Numbered from the stretch's first letter, positions 1 through 9,664 are shown. The stretch is 64,000 bases of DNA from Streptomyces sp. NBC_01723 (GCF_036246005.1 NZ_CP109171.1:4452001-4516000); one strand, 5' to 3'. Made by a program: numbers and translations. The notes: generated by a model from the letters alone, not told the origin.

Positions 1-1550
1 ACCCGATAGGCGCTGACTGTGATGGAGCCGTTCGGCGGTGTGTGGCGTATCGCGTTCGACAGGAGGTTGCCCAGTACCTGGCGTAGGCGGACGGGGTCGC
101 CTTCGATGGTGAGATCGTCTGTGAAGTAGCCGGTCAGTGCGACTCGGCCTGCCTGCGCGGCTGTTTGGTGGGCGTCGAGTGACTGTTCGGCCAGCTCCCG
201 CAGGTTCAGCTTGCGGAAGTTGAGGCGCAGGGAGCCGGCGTCGGCCGCAGCGAGCACTTGGAGGTCGTCGATGATGTGCTGCAACAGGCCCGCTTCCTCC
301 TGGAGCGAGGCCACGAGCGACGAGTCCGGATCTGCCAGACCGTCCTGGGCTGCGTCCAGCCAGCCGCGTATGTTGCTGAGCGGGGTCCGCAGCTCGTGCG
401 CGATGTCGCTGACCATGACCCTGCGCTGTTCGTCGGTGCGTTCGCGCCGTTCCGAGAGCTCGTTGAGGGCCGCGGCCAGATAGCCGATCTCGTCCTTGGT
501 GGTGATGGGGATCCGGAGGTGCTGGCCCGAGGGGGCGCGGGCTGCTTTGGTCAACGTCCGCAACGGACGTATGAGCCGGATCGCGATGACGGCGGTGATG
601 GTGATGGTCACGGTGAGGATGAGGCTGGTGGTTCCCAGTACGCGCAGGGTTCCGGCCCTGGACAGATCGAAAACGGGAGTGGCCGACTGGGCGGGGCTGG
701 TGACGAACAGCAGTGCAGCCGGGGCGACATGGGGCGCCAGCTGTTCGCGTCGACCCTCCTCCACGCAATCGTCGAGGGCGGAGGCGCCTTGCTCGAAGCC
801 GGCCTGGCCCAACCGGAACTGCCTATCGATGGTCAGGGGTTCTTCGATGTGTATGCGGTTGCGTTCGGCGCAGGTTCGGACGAGCGCGGTGAGTTCGGTG
901 AGAGCCTTCGCCTCGGTCGGGGTGGGAGCGAGCAGTTCCTTGGTCGCGCAGGTCTGAAGGGTGACCGCTCCGGAGCGGAGAGCCCGGATGGCGGGCCTGC
1001 CGCTCGGTTCCTCGACTATCTGCGTGCGCAGCCCCTGGGTGTCGTAGAAACAGGAGGCCTCCTGATGGGCGAGTTGCCTCAGCTTCTTCCGTTCCGCTGT
1101 GGGAAGTAGGTAGGGGCCGACCGCCCGTGGGTCGATTCGGGAGACCTGCTCCGACGGGCCGGCGCCCTGGGCCGGAGGCGGACTGAGGTGCAGAGGATCG
1201 ATGACGGCGCTCGCGTTGAGGGGCAGCCGGTCGACGTCCGCCCGGTCGGAGGCGGTGATGACCTCGCGTGCCCGCGTGGTGATGACGATGCCGCGCCCGG
1301 TTCTGCGGGCGAGCTCCTGGACGGTGTGTTCGGCCTCGTCCCAGTTCCGGTGCACGGCCGCGAAGCCTTCGAGCGTGTTCTGGATGGTGGCGTCGTCCGC
1401 GAGGATCTGGCCCCGTTCCTGCTTGATGGCGAGCGTGGTGCTACGTGCCGTGAGCCAGGCCGTGGCGGCGATGGAGACCAGGGAGATCGCAAAGGAGGCG
1501 ATCAGGAGGCGGAGTAGCAGGCTGTTGCGCAGCGGCACTTCAGGCGCCAT
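1..1550 (-). CDS. Two-component sensor histidine kinase, C-terminus cut by window edge
   Basis: Membrane histidine kinase that should phosphorylate the response regulator encoded just upstream. The frame is open from the ATG at 1548-1550 to base 1, about 516 residues. A membrane segment lies near residues 10-31, then a large extracytoplasmic region of about 270 residues with four cysteines (possible disulfides), a second membrane segment near 298-322, a HAMP-like linker, the H-box HELRTPLSNIRGW near residue 385, and the N-box NLLSNAIRHTPP near 500. The G boxes of the ATPase domain lie beyond the window. The start codon overlaps the end of the regulator gene by 11 bp, so the two are co-translated. 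Its signal is unknown; the divergent transporter suggests an envelope-active compound (inference). Confidence 0.9.
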   Translation of the reverse strand, partial: MAPEVPLRNSLLLRLLIASFAISLVSIAATAWLTARSTTLAIKQERGQILADDATIQNTLEGFAAVHRNWDEAEHTVQELARRTGRGIVITTRAREVITASDRADVDRLPLNASAVIDPLHLSPPPAQGAGPSEQVSRIDPRAVGPYLLPTAERKKLRQLAHQEASCFYDTQGLRTQIVEEPSGRPAIRALRSGAVTLQTCATKELLAPTPTEAKALTELTALVRTCAERNRIHIEEPLTIDRQFRLGQAGFEQGASALDDCVEEGRREQLAPHVAPAALLFVTSPAQSATPVFDLSRAGTLRVLGTTSLILTVTITITAVIAIRLIRPLRTLTKAARAPSGQHLRIPITTKDEIGYLAAALNELSERRERTDEQRRVMVSDIAHELRTPLSNIRGWLDAAQDGLADPDSSLVASLQEEAGLLQHIIDDLQVLAAADAGSLRLNFRKLNLRELAEQSLDAHQTAAQAGRVALTGYFTDDLTIEGDPVRLRQVLGNLLSNAIRHTPPNGSITVSAYR

Positions 1551-2283
1551 GGTCGCCGCTGGCCAGTTTGTATCCGATGCCGTGGACCGTGAGTAGGTGC
1601 TGGGGTCTGCGGGGTGAGGTCTCGATCTTCTTCCGCAGGTTCAGTATGTGTACGTCCACGGTGCGTTCGGAGACGGTTCTGCCGTGGTCCGTCAGGCAGT
1701 CCAGCAGTTGGGATCTGGTGAAGACCCGATCGGGAGAGGCGGCCATCGTGCTGAGTATCCGGAATTCGCCAGGGGTGCAGTTCACCGGGCGATCGTGGAC
1801 GAATACCTGGTGCTGAGCCGCATTCACGGTCAGTCGGCCGACCGTGAGAACTGCTCGGTTCCCGGACGCCGCAGGGGCCGCAGGAGATACGGCGGCTACG
1901 GAGGCCGGACGGACCGTGTGGTGGCTGCGGCGCAGCAGTGTGCGGATGCGTGCGACCAGTTCGCGCGGCCTGAAGGGTTTTGTCATGTAGTCATCCGCTC
2001 CGAGATCCAGGCCTCGAAGAAGGTCGTCCTCGGTGGAGCGGGCGGTGAGCATGAGGATGGGCAACTCGCCGGCCCCCCGTAGTCGTCGGCATATCTCCAG
2101 TCCGTCCAGGCCGGGGAGCATCCAGTCGAGGACGAGGAGGTCCGGTGGTCGGCGGGTGGCTTCCCTGAGCGCCGTCACGCCGTCGTGTGCGACGGTCACC
2201 GTATAGCCGTTGTGCGCAAGGTAGCGGCGGATCAGCTCCGCCTGCTTCCGATCGTCTTCCGCCACCAGCACGTATGTGGACAT
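1540..2283 (-). CDS. OmpR/PhoB-family response regulator
   Basis: DNA-binding response regulator, 247 aa with the ATG at 2281-2283. The receiver domain covers residues 1-120, with acidic residues in VAEDD, the phosphoacceptor Asp in LLVLDWMLPG, and the conserved Thr and Lys in MLTAR and MTKPF. A Pro/Ala linker follows, then a winged-helix Trans_reg_C domain ending in TVHGIGYKL. An in-frame TTG at 2346 would add 21 residues, but the extra stretch is not part of a receiver fold, so the ATG is preferred. It is first in an operon with the kinase and divergent from the lipoprotein/transporter operon, the usual layout for a regulator of an antimicrobial-peptide or envelope-stress exporter. Confidence 0.92.
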   Translation of the reverse strand: MSTYVLVAEDDRKQAELIRRYLAHNGYTVTVAHDGVTALREATRRPPDLLVLDWMLPGLDGLEICRRLRGAGELPILMLTARSTEDDLLRGLDLGADDYMTKPFRPRELVARIRTLLRRSHHTVRPASVAAVSPAAPAASGNRAVLTVGRLTVNAAQHQVFVHDRPVNCTPGEFRILSTMAASPDRVFTRSQLLDCLTDHGRTVSERTVDVHILNLRKKIETSPRRPQHLLTVHGIGYKLASGDHGA

Positions 2284-2340
2284 GGCCAGATCATAAACCT
2301 GTGGTGCAGGGATGGAAGTGTCGGCAGCAGATCGTTTCCC

Positions 2341-2362
2341 TGACAACTTCTTGACAATTGCG
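2341..2362. promoter_or_regulatory. Direct repeat in the divergent promoter, candidate regulator operator
   Basis: TGACAACTTCT is followed at once by TGACAATTGCG, so TGACAA recurs with an 11-bp step; a third TGACAA lies at 2402-2407. Eleven-base direct repeats are typical binding sites for dimers of OmpR/PhoB-family regulators. The position between the regulator gene and the divergent transporter operon fits control of both. This is inferred from pattern only. Confidence 0.5.
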
Positions 2363-2428
2363 TGCTAAGGGCCGGCTCGCACGCGAGCGTTAATATTTTC
2401 CTGACAATGCCATGCCAGGCTGTGCTGC

Positions 2429-3079
2429 ATGAGAACAGTTATGGGCGGTACCGGCTTCCGTTCGTTGCGCCTTTCGTGGGAAAAGCTCTGGATTATTTCG
2501 GGCGCTGTGATGGCGGTGATGCTGCTTGCGGGTTGCTCCGGCTCCGGCTCCGGTGGGAACGACGAACCAGGTGTCGATTCCGTCGATCGGTCCACCGGAG
2601 CAGCAGGGAAGGCGGAATCGGGGAGTGGGGATGGCGCGGACGCGAAGGTAGATGATCCAGAGGCCGGTCGTCCTCAGCTCCGGATGGACACTTCGGCGGT
2701 CGAAGAGGTGCGGATGAGTCAAGGATATTTTCGGTGCTTGAAGGAGCATGGGGTGAAGGTGGGAAAGATGGGGTCAAAATTGGATGGGGGTGACCCTGAA
2801 CTTCTGGCATGGCCTAACGGGAACATGGCAGTAGACCATCCTGAGGCGGAGAAGAAATGCCTGGGGAAGAAGCCTCTTCAGCCCCCGGAGACGGACCCGA
2901 AAAAGAACCCCAATTACATGAGTGACTATGCTGATTGGATCGGTTGCATGAATAAGAAGGGGCTCAAAGTGGATCCCCTTCCTGATGGTGAGGGTTGGAA
3001 CTTCAAAGCGGGCACGACGCCGCCCAGAAACGCTGATCAGATCAGCCAGGAATGCATGATCGAGGCGTTCAGTGAATAG
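2429..3079 (+). CDS. Secreted lipoprotein, first gene of the exporter operon
   Basis: Predicted lipoprotein of 216 aa with no family I recognise. A signal peptide with a hydrophobic core runs over residues 20-35 and ends in the lipobox LLAGC, so Cys36 would be lipidated. A low-complexity Ser/Gly/Asp stretch follows, then a hydrophilic domain with four or so cysteines (YFRCLKEHG, KKCLGKK, DWIGCMNKKG, SQECMIEA), which may form disulfides. Base composition is less GC-biased than the neighbours, suggesting acquired DNA. The stop overlaps the GTG of the next gene by 8 bp. As the first gene downstream of the two-component system it may be a co-sensor or exporter accessory (inference). An in-frame ATG at 2441 is an alternative start. 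Confidence 0.75.
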   Translation: MRTVMGGTGFRSLRLSWEKLWIISGAVMAVMLLAGCSGSGSGGNDEPGVDSVDRSTGAAGKAESGSGDGADAKVDDPEAGRPQLRMDTSAVEEVRMSQGYFRCLKEHGVKVGKMGSKLDGGDPELLAWPNGNMAVDHPEAEKKCLGKKPLQPPETDPKKNPNYMSDYADWIGCMNKKGLKVDPLPDGEGWNFKAGTTPPRNADQISQECMIEAFSE

Positions 3080-4499
3080 TGACCGCGATCCTGCCGAGAC
3101 GATGCCGCTGCGCGTGGCCGTTCAAGAGGAAAGCGAGGAGGTCCGTAACAATGAGGCGGACCTCCCTGGGCCGACGGCACGCGGCCGGAAGAAGGCGGCA
3201 GTTCTCAGTATCGTCGCCGTGCTCCTGGCGGCAGGAGCGGGAGCCGGGTTGCTGTGGGCGGGCGGTGATGGAAAGACCCCCGGGCCCGAGGCTGGTCCGA
3301 AGATCCGGCGGGTTGCGGTGGCCAAGACGGATATGTCCGGGGTCAGGGAGATGGAGGGCACGCTCGGCTACGACTCCGTACGCACCATCCGGGGTGTCGG
3401 CGAAGGGGTGGTGACCTGGCTTCCGAAACAGGGTGCGACCGTCGCACGCGGTGAGCAGCTGTATCGCGTCGACGAGCGTCCCACCGTGGTCTTCTACGGC
3501 AGTACCCCCCTGTACCGCAGGCTCGACACTCCGGGCAGTGTCGGCCGTGACATACGGGTCGTGGCCGACAACCTGAAGGCCGTCGGTTACGACATCGGGC
3601 AACAGCCGGCTCCGGGCACCGTCGTCCAGCAGCGGGCACCAGTGGATCAGCAGACGTCGGCGGACGCCGGTCCTTCGGCAGCGGCCGGAACGGATCAGGA
3701 GACCGCCGAGCCGAGCTCCGGCCCGCCCCCGTCGGCTCAGGGCGACGATGCCGACCGGGAGACCGGAGCCGGCAGCCCGGCCGAAGACCAGACGGGGGAG
3801 GGCCAGTCGCCCGTGCCCGCCCGGCAGATCACGGTCAAGGAGGGCGACGGTGTGCTCACCGAGGGCCTGATGTCCGCGATCAAGCGCTGGCAGAAGTCCG
3901 TCGATATCGAGCCGACCGGGGTTCTGGAGAGCTCCGATGTGGTGGTGACACGCTCAGCGGTCCGTGTCTCGGAGGTTTCCGCCCAGACGGGGGACGCGGC
4001 GGCGAACGACTTGCTGTCGGTCTCCGCCACCACCAAGTCCGTGCGCATTCCGGTGGAGACGCTCGACCTCGGGACCGTCAAGGCGGGTCAGAAGGTCACC
4101 GTGCTGCTTCCGGACGGGACCGAAACCGCGGGCGAGGTCGCCACGATCGGTACGACCATCAAGGCAGACCAGGAAGGAGAGAGCGGTGCGGGAGTAACCA
4201 AGATCAATGTCACCGTCTCGGTCGACGATGCCGAAGCCGTTAAAGGTATCGACGCCGCTCCCGTGCAGGTGAGGTTCGAGGGCGAGGCCAAGAAGGGCGT
4301 ACTCGCCGTCCCGGTCGGGGCGCTGCTCGCTCTGCGCGAGGGAGGCTACGCGGTGCGTCTGGCCGAAGGCCGTTCCGCTGAGGGGCGTTCCGCCGGGGGA
4401 CGGCTCGTTCCGGTGGACACGGGCATGTTCGCCCGGGGACTGGTCGAGATCAGCGGCGAGGACATCGCCGAGGGCATGAAGGTGGAAGCCACCGCATGA
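3072..4499 (+). CDS. HlyD/RND-type membrane-fusion protein with peptidoglycan-binding region
   Basis: Periplasmic adaptor-like subunit of a MacAB-type exporter, 475 aa, GTG start. A cytoplasmic N-terminus is followed by one membrane anchor near residues 38-62 and an extracellular part with a barrel-like adaptor domain. A long low-complexity Gln/Pro/Ser/Ala insert of about 70 residues interrupts a peptidoglycan_binding_1-like segment, recognisable from [14 protein letters not shown] on one side and [18 protein letters not shown] on the other. The C-terminal half returns to an adaptor fold with hydrophobic beta strands. The stop overlaps the ATG of the ABC ATPase gene (ATGA). Such proteins join an ABC/FtsX pair to the cell wall in Gram-positive bacteria. 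Confidence 0.85.
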   Translation: MNSDRDPAETMPLRVAVQEESEEVRNNEADLPGPTARGRKKAAVLSIVAVLLAAGAGAGLLWAGGDGKTPGPEAGPKIRRVAVAKTDMSGVREMEGTLGYDSVRTIRGVGEGVVTWLPKQGATVARGEQLYRVDERPTVVFYGSTPLYRRLDTPGSVGRDIRVVADNLKAVGYDIGQQPAPGTVVQQRAPVDQQTSADAGPSAAAGTDQETAEPSSGPPPSAQGDDADRETGAGSPAEDQTGEGQSPVPARQITVKEGDGVLTEGLMSAIKRWQKSVDIEPTGVLESSDVVVTRSAVRVSEVSAQTGDAAANDLLSVSATTKSVRIPVETLDLGTVKAGQKVTVLLPDGTETAGEVATIGTTIKADQEGESGAGVTKINVTVSVDDAEAVKGIDAAPVQVRFEGEAKKGVLAVPVGALLALREGGYAVRLAEGRSAEGRSAGGRLVPVDTGMFARGLVEISGEDIAEGMKVEATA

Positions 4500-5185
4500 C
4501 CGAGGTCATCAGCGTTCTGGAGGCGAGCGTTGTCTACCCGCCCGAGGTACGAGCCCTCGACTGTGTATCCCTGTCCGTCGCACAGGGCGAGTTGCTGGCG
4601 ATCCTCGGCCCTTCCGGCTCGGGCAAGTCCACCCTGCTCAACATCATGGGCACACTGGCCCCGCCGACCGGGGGCAGTGTGATCATCGAGGGCTGTGACG
4701 TGGCGGAGCTCTCCGACCGCGAACTGTCCGCCCTGCGCGGGCGCCGCCTGGGCTTCGTCTTCCAGCATTTCCATCTGACGGACGGACTCACGGCGACGGA
4801 GAACGTGGCGACCGGTCTGCTGTATGCCGGCGTGCCGCGCAAGTACCGCAAGAGGATGGCCGTAGAAGCCCTGGCCCGTGTCGGTCTCGCGCACCGCGCC
4901 GACCATCTCCCGCACCAGCTCTCCGGGGGAGAGCGCCAGCGGGTTGCCATAGCCCGCGCAGTCGTGCACGAGCCGGCCCTCGTCCTCGCCGACGAGCCGA
5001 CCGGTGCGCTCGACACGGCGAACGGCGAGGCGGCGCTCGCCCTGTTGACCGAACTCAACGCGGCAGGCACCACGATCGCGCTCATCACCCACGACCGGGA
5101 CATCGCCGACCAACTGCCGCGCAGGATCCATATGCGCGACGGGCGCAAAGTCGCGGACACCGCACTGACCGAGAGCCTCACATGA
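4496..5185 (+). CDS. ABC transporter ATP-binding protein, MacB/LolD type
   Basis: Cytoplasmic ATPase of 229 aa that drives the FtsX-like permease encoded next. It shows Walker [11 protein letters not shown]-loop region VFQHFHL, signature [14 protein letters not shown], Walker [13 protein letters not shown] and the switch histidine in LITHD. Length and motifs are typical of the LolD/MacB class, which works in mechanotransmission and extrusion rather than nutrient uptake. It overlaps both neighbours by 4 bp, so the three exporter subunits are translationally coupled. Confidence 0.95.
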   Translation: MTEVISVLEASVVYPPEVRALDCVSLSVAQGELLAILGPSGSGKSTLLNIMGTLAPPTGGSVIIEGCDVAELSDRELSALRGRRLGFVFQHFHLTDGLTATENVATGLLYAGVPRKYRKRMAVEALARVGLAHRADHLPHQLSGGERQRVAIARAVVHEPALVLADEPTGALDTANGEAALALLTELNAAGTTIALITHDRDIADQLPRRIHMRDGRKVADTALTESLT

Positions 5186-6495
5186 CAGCCACCCGCTCCA
5201 AACACTCCCGCTCCAGGCGCCCCCGCTCCGAAACGTTCTCCACCCAGCGCTCAAGTGCCCCGTCCCCGCGCTCACGCAGGTCCGCCACGAGCAGCGTCAA
5301 GCCCGTGCGGCTGGCCTTTCCTGATCTGCTGAGTCTGGGCATGCTCGGCCTGCGGACCCGCAAGATGCGCGCCATGCTGTCCGCGCTCGGCATCTCCATC
5401 GGTGTTGCCACGATGGTGATAGTGACGGCGATCCCGGCCTCCAGCCACCGGGCGTTGATCGAAGAAATATCGGCATTGGGCTCCAACATGCTCCGGGTAC
5501 AGCCGGTCCCCGGAGAGTCCAAGCCGATCCCGCTGCCCGAGGAGTCGGTCGCCATGGCGCGCCGTATCGGGCCGGTCACCGGGGTGAGCGCGGTGGCCAA
5601 CACCAATACAGAGGTGCAGCGTTCCGATCTCACCTCCGGGGAGGACTTCTCCAGCGCGGGACTGAGCGTTCTGGCTGCCCGGCGGGATCTCCTGGACGTC
5701 GTGGGAGGCACGGTGCTGTCGGGAAGGTTCTTCAGCAAGGCTGACGAACAGTTCCCCACCGCGGTCCTGGGTTACCAGGCGGCCAGCCGTCTCGGTATCG
5801 GGGAGATCCCCGCGGACGAGCCGGCTCCGGAGATACGGATCGGCAGATCATGGTTCACCGTCGTCGGTATCCTCCGCTCCGTACCCCTGGCCGAAGAGCT
5901 CGACGTCGCCGTACTGACGGGATGGACCGCCGCCAAGAAGACACTGCGGTTCAAAGGGAACCCCACGGTGATCTACATCAAAGCGGGGGAGGAACACCTC
6001 GAAGACGTACGGAAGGTACTGCCCGCCACCGTGTTCCCGCACCAGCCGGGACAGGTTCAGGTCAGTCGGCCGTCCGATGCCCTGGCCGCCAAGCGCGCAA
6101 CGCAGGACTCCTTCTCCTCGCTCTTCCTCGGGCTGGCCGGTGTCGCCCTGCTGGTCGGCGGGATAGGCGTGGCGAACACCATGGTCATCTCGGTTCTGGA
6201 GCGCCGCAGCGAGATCGGGCTCCGTCGAGCGCTGGGTGCGACCCGGGGTCATGTACGGGTTCAGTTCTTCACCGAGTCGGTGGCGCTTTCGCTGCTCGGC
6301 GCCCTCGCCGGGACAGCGCTCGGCGTGCTCGCCGCCGTCGGCTACGCGACCTGTCAGGGCTGGCCGTCCGTCATCCCCCTGCCCTCGGTCGTAGCCGGCT
6401 GCCTCGGTGCCGTGGCGGTCGGCATGGTGGCCGGGGTCTATCCCTCGGTCCGTGCGGCCCGGCTCCCCCCGACAGAGGCGCTGGCCTCGGCATGA
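5182..6495 (+). CDS. FtsX/MacB-like ABC permease
   Basis: Membrane subunit of the exporter, 437 aa. A basic, Ser-rich N-terminus precedes the first membrane helix near residues 65-90. A large extracytoplasmic MacB_PCD-like domain of about 220 residues follows, and then three C-terminal helices of the FtsX domain, beginning with the conserved stretch [17 protein letters not shown] and ending in [16 protein letters not shown]. That is the four-helix topology of MacB and not that of the ten-helix BceB. The substrate is unknown; a cell-envelope-active peptide or lipid is plausible from the two-component context. Confidence 0.92.
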   Translation: MTATRSKHSRSRRPRSETFSTQRSSAPSPRSRRSATSSVKPVRLAFPDLLSLGMLGLRTRKMRAMLSALGISIGVATMVIVTAIPASSHRALIEEISALGSNMLRVQPVPGESKPIPLPEESVAMARRIGPVTGVSAVANTNTEVQRSDLTSGEDFSSAGLSVLAARRDLLDVVGGTVLSGRFFSKADEQFPTAVLGYQAASRLGIGEIPADEPAPEIRIGRSWFTVVGILRSVPLAEELDVAVLTGWTAAKKTLRFKGNPTVIYIKAGEEHLEDVRKVLPATVFPHQPGQVQVSRPSDALAAKRATQDSFSSLFLGLAGVALLVGGIGVANTMVISVLERRSEIGLRRALGATRGHVRVQFFTESVALSLLGALAGTALGVLAAVGYATCQGWPSVIPLPSVVAGCLGAVAVGMVAGVYPSVRAARLPPTEALASA

Positions 6496-6519
6496 ACGAA
6501 CCGCGGACGCCCGAGCGAC

Positions 6520-6780
6520 TTGCGGGCGGGCCTGATGCGGGCCACCGGCCCCGGCGGGTCGTTCCGGTGGACTGTTTCCCGAACCACGGTCGAGTACGGT
6601 CCGTGGGGCCGGTTCTGCGATCTGTTCCGCCGATGGCGCAGGCCGACCGTGTGCCGTGCAGAGCGAACCGCCCGGCGGTGTTTTAGCGGGAGCGCGCCTC
6701 GCGATCACCGACTGGGACGCTTGCGCGGCGGATTCACCACCAGGCTGCACCCGGCCGTCGAGCAAGGTCAGGAGTCCATG
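6520..6780 (+). pseudogene. Degenerate IS5-family transposase remnant
   Basis: The short region after the permease carries a decayed transposase N-terminus. In one frame it reads VEYGPWGRFCDLFRRWRR, which matches the family pattern of a YGPW motif followed by FRRW in the helical domain of IS5-type transposases. The similarity seems to continue in a second frame with ITDWDACAADS, resembling the ITWD..VDST segment around the first catalytic Asp. No complete frame or terminal repeats are visible. It marks a past insertion next to the exporter operon. Confidence 0.45.
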
Positions 6781-6784
6781 TCGG

Positions 6785-7402
6785 TCAGCGCGGCTCCGCC
6801 GGGCGGGCGCCTCGCAGGAACTGTGTCACCGCGGTGCACACGAGGCCTTCGAGCCGCGCGGGCTCGATCATGCCGCTGTTGAGCATGGTGGTGATCCCCA
6901 GGACGGTTGCGTAGAGGATGAGTCCGATCTCCTCCGGGTCGTCCCCCTCCAGCTCGCCGCGCTCCTGACCCTCGTCGATCAGGTCGCTGATCTGGCCGAA
7001 CGCGCCTGCGGCGGCCTCGGCGACCGCGGTCGCCCCCGGGCGGTGCTTGCTGGAGTTCATCAGCCCGGTCAGCGCGGCATTGTCGGTCGCGAACCGAACG
7101 TAGGCCGACGCGAACGCGTGCAGACGGGCAGGCAGGTCACTCTCGTCGCCGATCTCGTCCACCGCGGCCCGCAGCTCCGCGCCCAGGCGCATGAAGCCCG
7201 ACTCGGCGAGGGCGTCGAGCAGCGCGCGGCGGTCCGCGAAGTGACGTCGAGGCGCCGCGTGACTCACGCCGACGTCCCGTGCCAGGTCTCGCAGGGAGAG
7301 CTGCTCGGCCCCATGCGTCCTCAGGCTGCGCTCGGCCGCGACGAGCAGGTCCGTGCGGAGATTCCCGTGGTGGTAGGGCCGCCGCTCGGTGGTGTCAGGC
7401 AT
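6785..7402 (-). CDS. TetR/AcrR-family regulator
   Basis: Repressor of 205 aa. Residues 10-60 form the TetR helix-turn-helix (LSLRDLARDVGVSHAAPRRHF); the C-terminal domain is of the WHG/TetR_C_33 kind, with an ARLEGLV-like dimer region. It is divergent from a short-chain dehydrogenase gene, with only 65 bp between the start codons. A near-perfect 23-bp palindrome lies in that gap, so autoregulation and control of the dehydrogenases are the simplest reading. The ligand is unknown. Confidence 0.9.
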   Translation of the reverse strand: MPDTTERRPYHHGNLRTDLLVAAERSLRTHGAEQLSLRDLARDVGVSHAAPRRHFADRRALLDALAESGFMRLGAELRAAVDEIGDESDLPARLHAFASAYVRFATDNAALTGLMNSSKHRPGATAVAEAAAGAFGQISDLIDEGQERGELEGDDPEEIGLILYATVLGITTMLNSGMIEPARLEGLVCTAVTQFLRGARPAEPR

Positions 7403-7430
7403 GGGAGCAGCCTACCCAACCAGATGTTTT

Positions 7431-7461
7431 CATTGACAACAATGTTGGCAATGCCTACTCT
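7431..7461. promoter_or_regulatory. TetR operator overlapping a leaderless promoter
   Basis: Bases 7431-7453 form a 23-bp palindrome centred on 7442, with 10 of 11 arm positions paired. The -35 TTGACA at 7433-7438 lies inside it and is followed after 17 bp by TACTCT at 7456-7461, six bases before the ATG of the dehydrogenase. A bound TetR protein would block this promoter directly. The transcript would have almost no leader. Confidence 0.7.
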
Positions 7462-7467
7462 CGCGGT

Positions 7468-8373
7468 ATGTCCAGATTCTCTCTCGCCGACCTGCCCGAC
7501 CTGACCGGCCGCACCGCCGTCGTCACCGGCTCGAACAGCGGGATCGGGCTCGTCACGGCCCGTGCCCTCGCCGAGCGTGGAGCGCGGGTGGTCCTGGCCG
7601 TACGCGATCCGGAGAAGGGGGACGCGGCGGCGGCGACCATGGCGGGCCCGGTCCAGGTCCGCACCCTCGATCTCGCCGACCTCTCCTCCGTGCGGGCCTT
7701 CGCCCGCGGCCTCCCCGGTCAGGTCGATCTGCTGGTCAACAATGCGGGTCTCTCCCTGGGGCCGCTCTCCCGGACCGCGGACGGATTCGAGTTGCAGTTC
7801 GGGACCAACCACCTGGGCCACTTCGCCCTGACGAACCTGCTCCTCCCGCGTATCAGGGAGAGGGTCGTCACGGTGGCCTCCCTCGGGCACCGGATCGGCA
7901 CCCTGGACTTCACCGACCTCCAGTGGCAGCGCAGGCCCTACCGTCCCAACGCCGCCTATGCGCAGTCCAAGCTGGCCAACCTCCTGTTCGCCGCCGAACT
8001 CCAGCGCAGACTCACCCGCGCGGGGTCACCCGTCATCTCCACGGCCGCGCATCCCGGCATCTCCTCGACGAGCCTCATGAGAGCGGAGAGGAAGCCCTCC
8101 CTCGGCTTTCGCGTCGAGAAGTTCCTGGTCGGGCTCGTCGCCCAAAGTGCCGAGGAGGGCGCCCTGCCCACCCTGTACGCCGCCACCGCGGACCTTCCGG
8201 GCGACAGCTATGCCGGCCCCGGCCGGCTCTGGGGCGTGCGCGGCGCACCGACGCTGGTCGGACGGTCCGCCCGAGCGCGTGACGGCTCGGCGGCACGGCG
8301 GCTGTGGGAGGTGTCGGAGGACCTGACCGGCACGCGCTTCCCCCTGGACGCGCTCGCGACCCCCGCCTCGTGA
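7468..8373 (+). CDS. Short-chain dehydrogenase/reductase
   Basis: NAD(P)-dependent oxidoreductase of 301 aa with a Rossmann fold. The cofactor motif is TGSNSGIG near residue 20, followed by LVNNAG and the catalytic pair Tyr164/Lys168 in YAQSK. Its overall form is that of retinol-dehydrogenase-like, WWOX-like SDRs. The ATG at 7468 is chosen because the preceding -10 box puts transcription start at the codon and because upstream residues do not fit the fold. It overlaps, with its stop, the ribosome-binding site of a second SDR gene, so both form one unit under the divergent TetR. Substrate unknown. Confidence 0.9.
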   Translation: MSRFSLADLPDLTGRTAVVTGSNSGIGLVTARALAERGARVVLAVRDPEKGDAAAATMAGPVQVRTLDLADLSSVRAFARGLPGQVDLLVNNAGLSLGPLSRTADGFELQFGTNHLGHFALTNLLLPRIRERVVTVASLGHRIGTLDFTDLQWQRRPYRPNAAYAQSKLANLLFAAELQRRLTRAGSPVISTAAHPGISSTSLMRAERKPSLGFRVEKFLVGLVAQSAEEGALPTLYAATADLPGDSYAGPGRLWGVRGAPTLVGRSARARDGSAARRLWEVSEDLTGTRFPLDALATPAS

Positions 8374-8387
8374 AAGGACCCACCCCT

Positions 8388-9332
8388 GTGATCCGTCCAC
8401 CCGGAGACTCGCGGAAAGACCAGCGGAAGAACCCTCGGAAGGCCGACGAGCTCGCCGTCGTCTCCGGCGCCTCGTCGGGCATCGGAGCGGCGACGGCCCG
8501 TGCCCTCGCCTCGATGGGCTACCACGTTCTCGCCGGGGTACGCACCGACAGCGAGGCGGACGCAGTCCGGGCCGACGGCATCGAACCGGTCACCCTGGAC
8601 ATCACCGTCCCGGAACACATCGGGGCCTTGGCCCGGCGGATCGCCGACGACCCCGAGCGGCGCGCCCTGCGCGTCCTGGTCAACAACGCGGGGATCGAGA
8701 TCAACGCCCCCGTCGAGGTGCTCCCCCTCGCTCTGTGGCGCGAGCAGTTCGAGGTGAATCTCTTCGGACACATCGCCGTCATCCAGGAGCTCCTGCCCTT
8801 CCTGCGGCGGAGCCGGGGCAGAATCGTCAACATCAGCTCGGTGGGCGGAGTGGCCGCACTGCCCGTCTTCGGGGCGTACGCGGGAACCAAGTTCGCCCTC
8901 GAAGCGGCCAGCGACTCCCTGCGCCGCGAGGTCTCGGCGCACGGCGTGCAGGTGGTCGTCGTCCAGCCCGGCGGTGTCCGGACCGAGATGGCCGCCCGCA
9001 GCGGTGACCTCTCCCTCGAACTCGCCGCCGCGATGAGCGCCGAACACCAGCATCTCTACAGCCACCTCATCAACGCGACGGTGGCGTCCAACACAGCCTT
9101 CCTCGAACGCGCCCTACCGGCGGCGAAGGCGGGGGCCAAGATCGCCAGGGTCGCGACCACGCCCCGTGCGCGCGCCCGGTACACCCTCGGCACGGACGCC
9201 GCCTTCATCATCCCCCTCACCCGATTCCTGCCGGCCCGGCTGATGGACGCCATCCTCACCATGAGCCATCGGCCCCGGAAACCGAAAACCGCATCCACGC
9301 CCGCACCCGAGTCCGCAGGGAGTCCTTCATGA
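8388..9332 (+). CDS. Short-chain dehydrogenase/reductase
   Basis: Second SDR of the unit, 314 aa. It has a cofactor motif SGASSGIG near residue 27, VNNAGIEIN, a serine in the NISSVGG strand, and Tyr164/Lys168 in YAGTK. A GTG at 8388 is chosen because AAAGGA at 8374-8379 sits at proper spacing just after the previous stop. The C-terminal tail is Pro/Lys-rich. The stop codon directly abuts an IS1380-type transposase remnant, so the original 3' end of the gene may have been altered by the insertion. Confidence 0.88.
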   Translation: MIRPPGDSRKDQRKNPRKADELAVVSGASSGIGAATARALASMGYHVLAGVRTDSEADAVRADGIEPVTLDITVPEHIGALARRIADDPERRALRVLVNNAGIEINAPVEVLPLALWREQFEVNLFGHIAVIQELLPFLRRSRGRIVNISSVGGVAALPVFGAYAGTKFALEAASDSLRREVSAHGVQVVVVQPGGVRTEMAARSGDLSLELAAAMSAEHQHLYSHLINATVASNTAFLERALPAAKAGAKIARVATTPRARARYTLGTDAAFIIPLTRFLPARLMDAILTMSHRPRKPKTASTPAPESAGSPS

Positions 9333-9609
9333 CGGCCTGCGCAACCTGCCTCTGCATCGCATGGACCAGAACCGGATCTGGCTGGAGATCGTGCAGATCG
9401 CTCTCGACCTGCTGGCCTGGATGTCGATGCTCGCGCTGACGGGCAAGGCCAGACTCTGGGAGCCCCGCCGACTGCGGCTCCGCTTGTTCACCGCGGCCGG
9501 ACAGCTCGTGACCACCGGCCGTCGGCGGATCCTCCGCCTGGCCCGGCCTTGGCCCGGTCACATCACCGCAGCTCTCGACCGGCTCACCCAGCGGCCCGGC
9601 CCTGGCTGA
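9331..9609 (+). pseudogene. IS1380-family transposase C-terminal remnant
   Basis: The frame ending at 9609 reads NRIWLEIVQIALDLLAWMS and then WEPRRLRLRLFTAAGQLVTT followed by RRRILRLARPWP. This is the characteristic C-terminal end of IS1380-group transposases, where an LLAW helix is followed by a RLRLF..AG.LV pattern. The catalytic part is missing; the remnant begins at the stop codon of the preceding dehydrogenase. The sequence GAAAGATGGAGGCTAG just downstream, near 9697-9712, resembles the outer end of such elements. Confidence 0.7.
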
Positions 9610-9664
9610 CCAGCCAATTCCCTCAAGTCTTCGGCCTGCGCAGGCTCAGCCCACGGCATGAAAA

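Noticed and set aside
2351..2396. TTGACA at 2351 with TAATAT at 2391 as one promoter
   Set aside because: The spacing of 34 bases is far too long for a sigma-70-type promoter; the TGACAA units make better sense as a direct-repeat operator.
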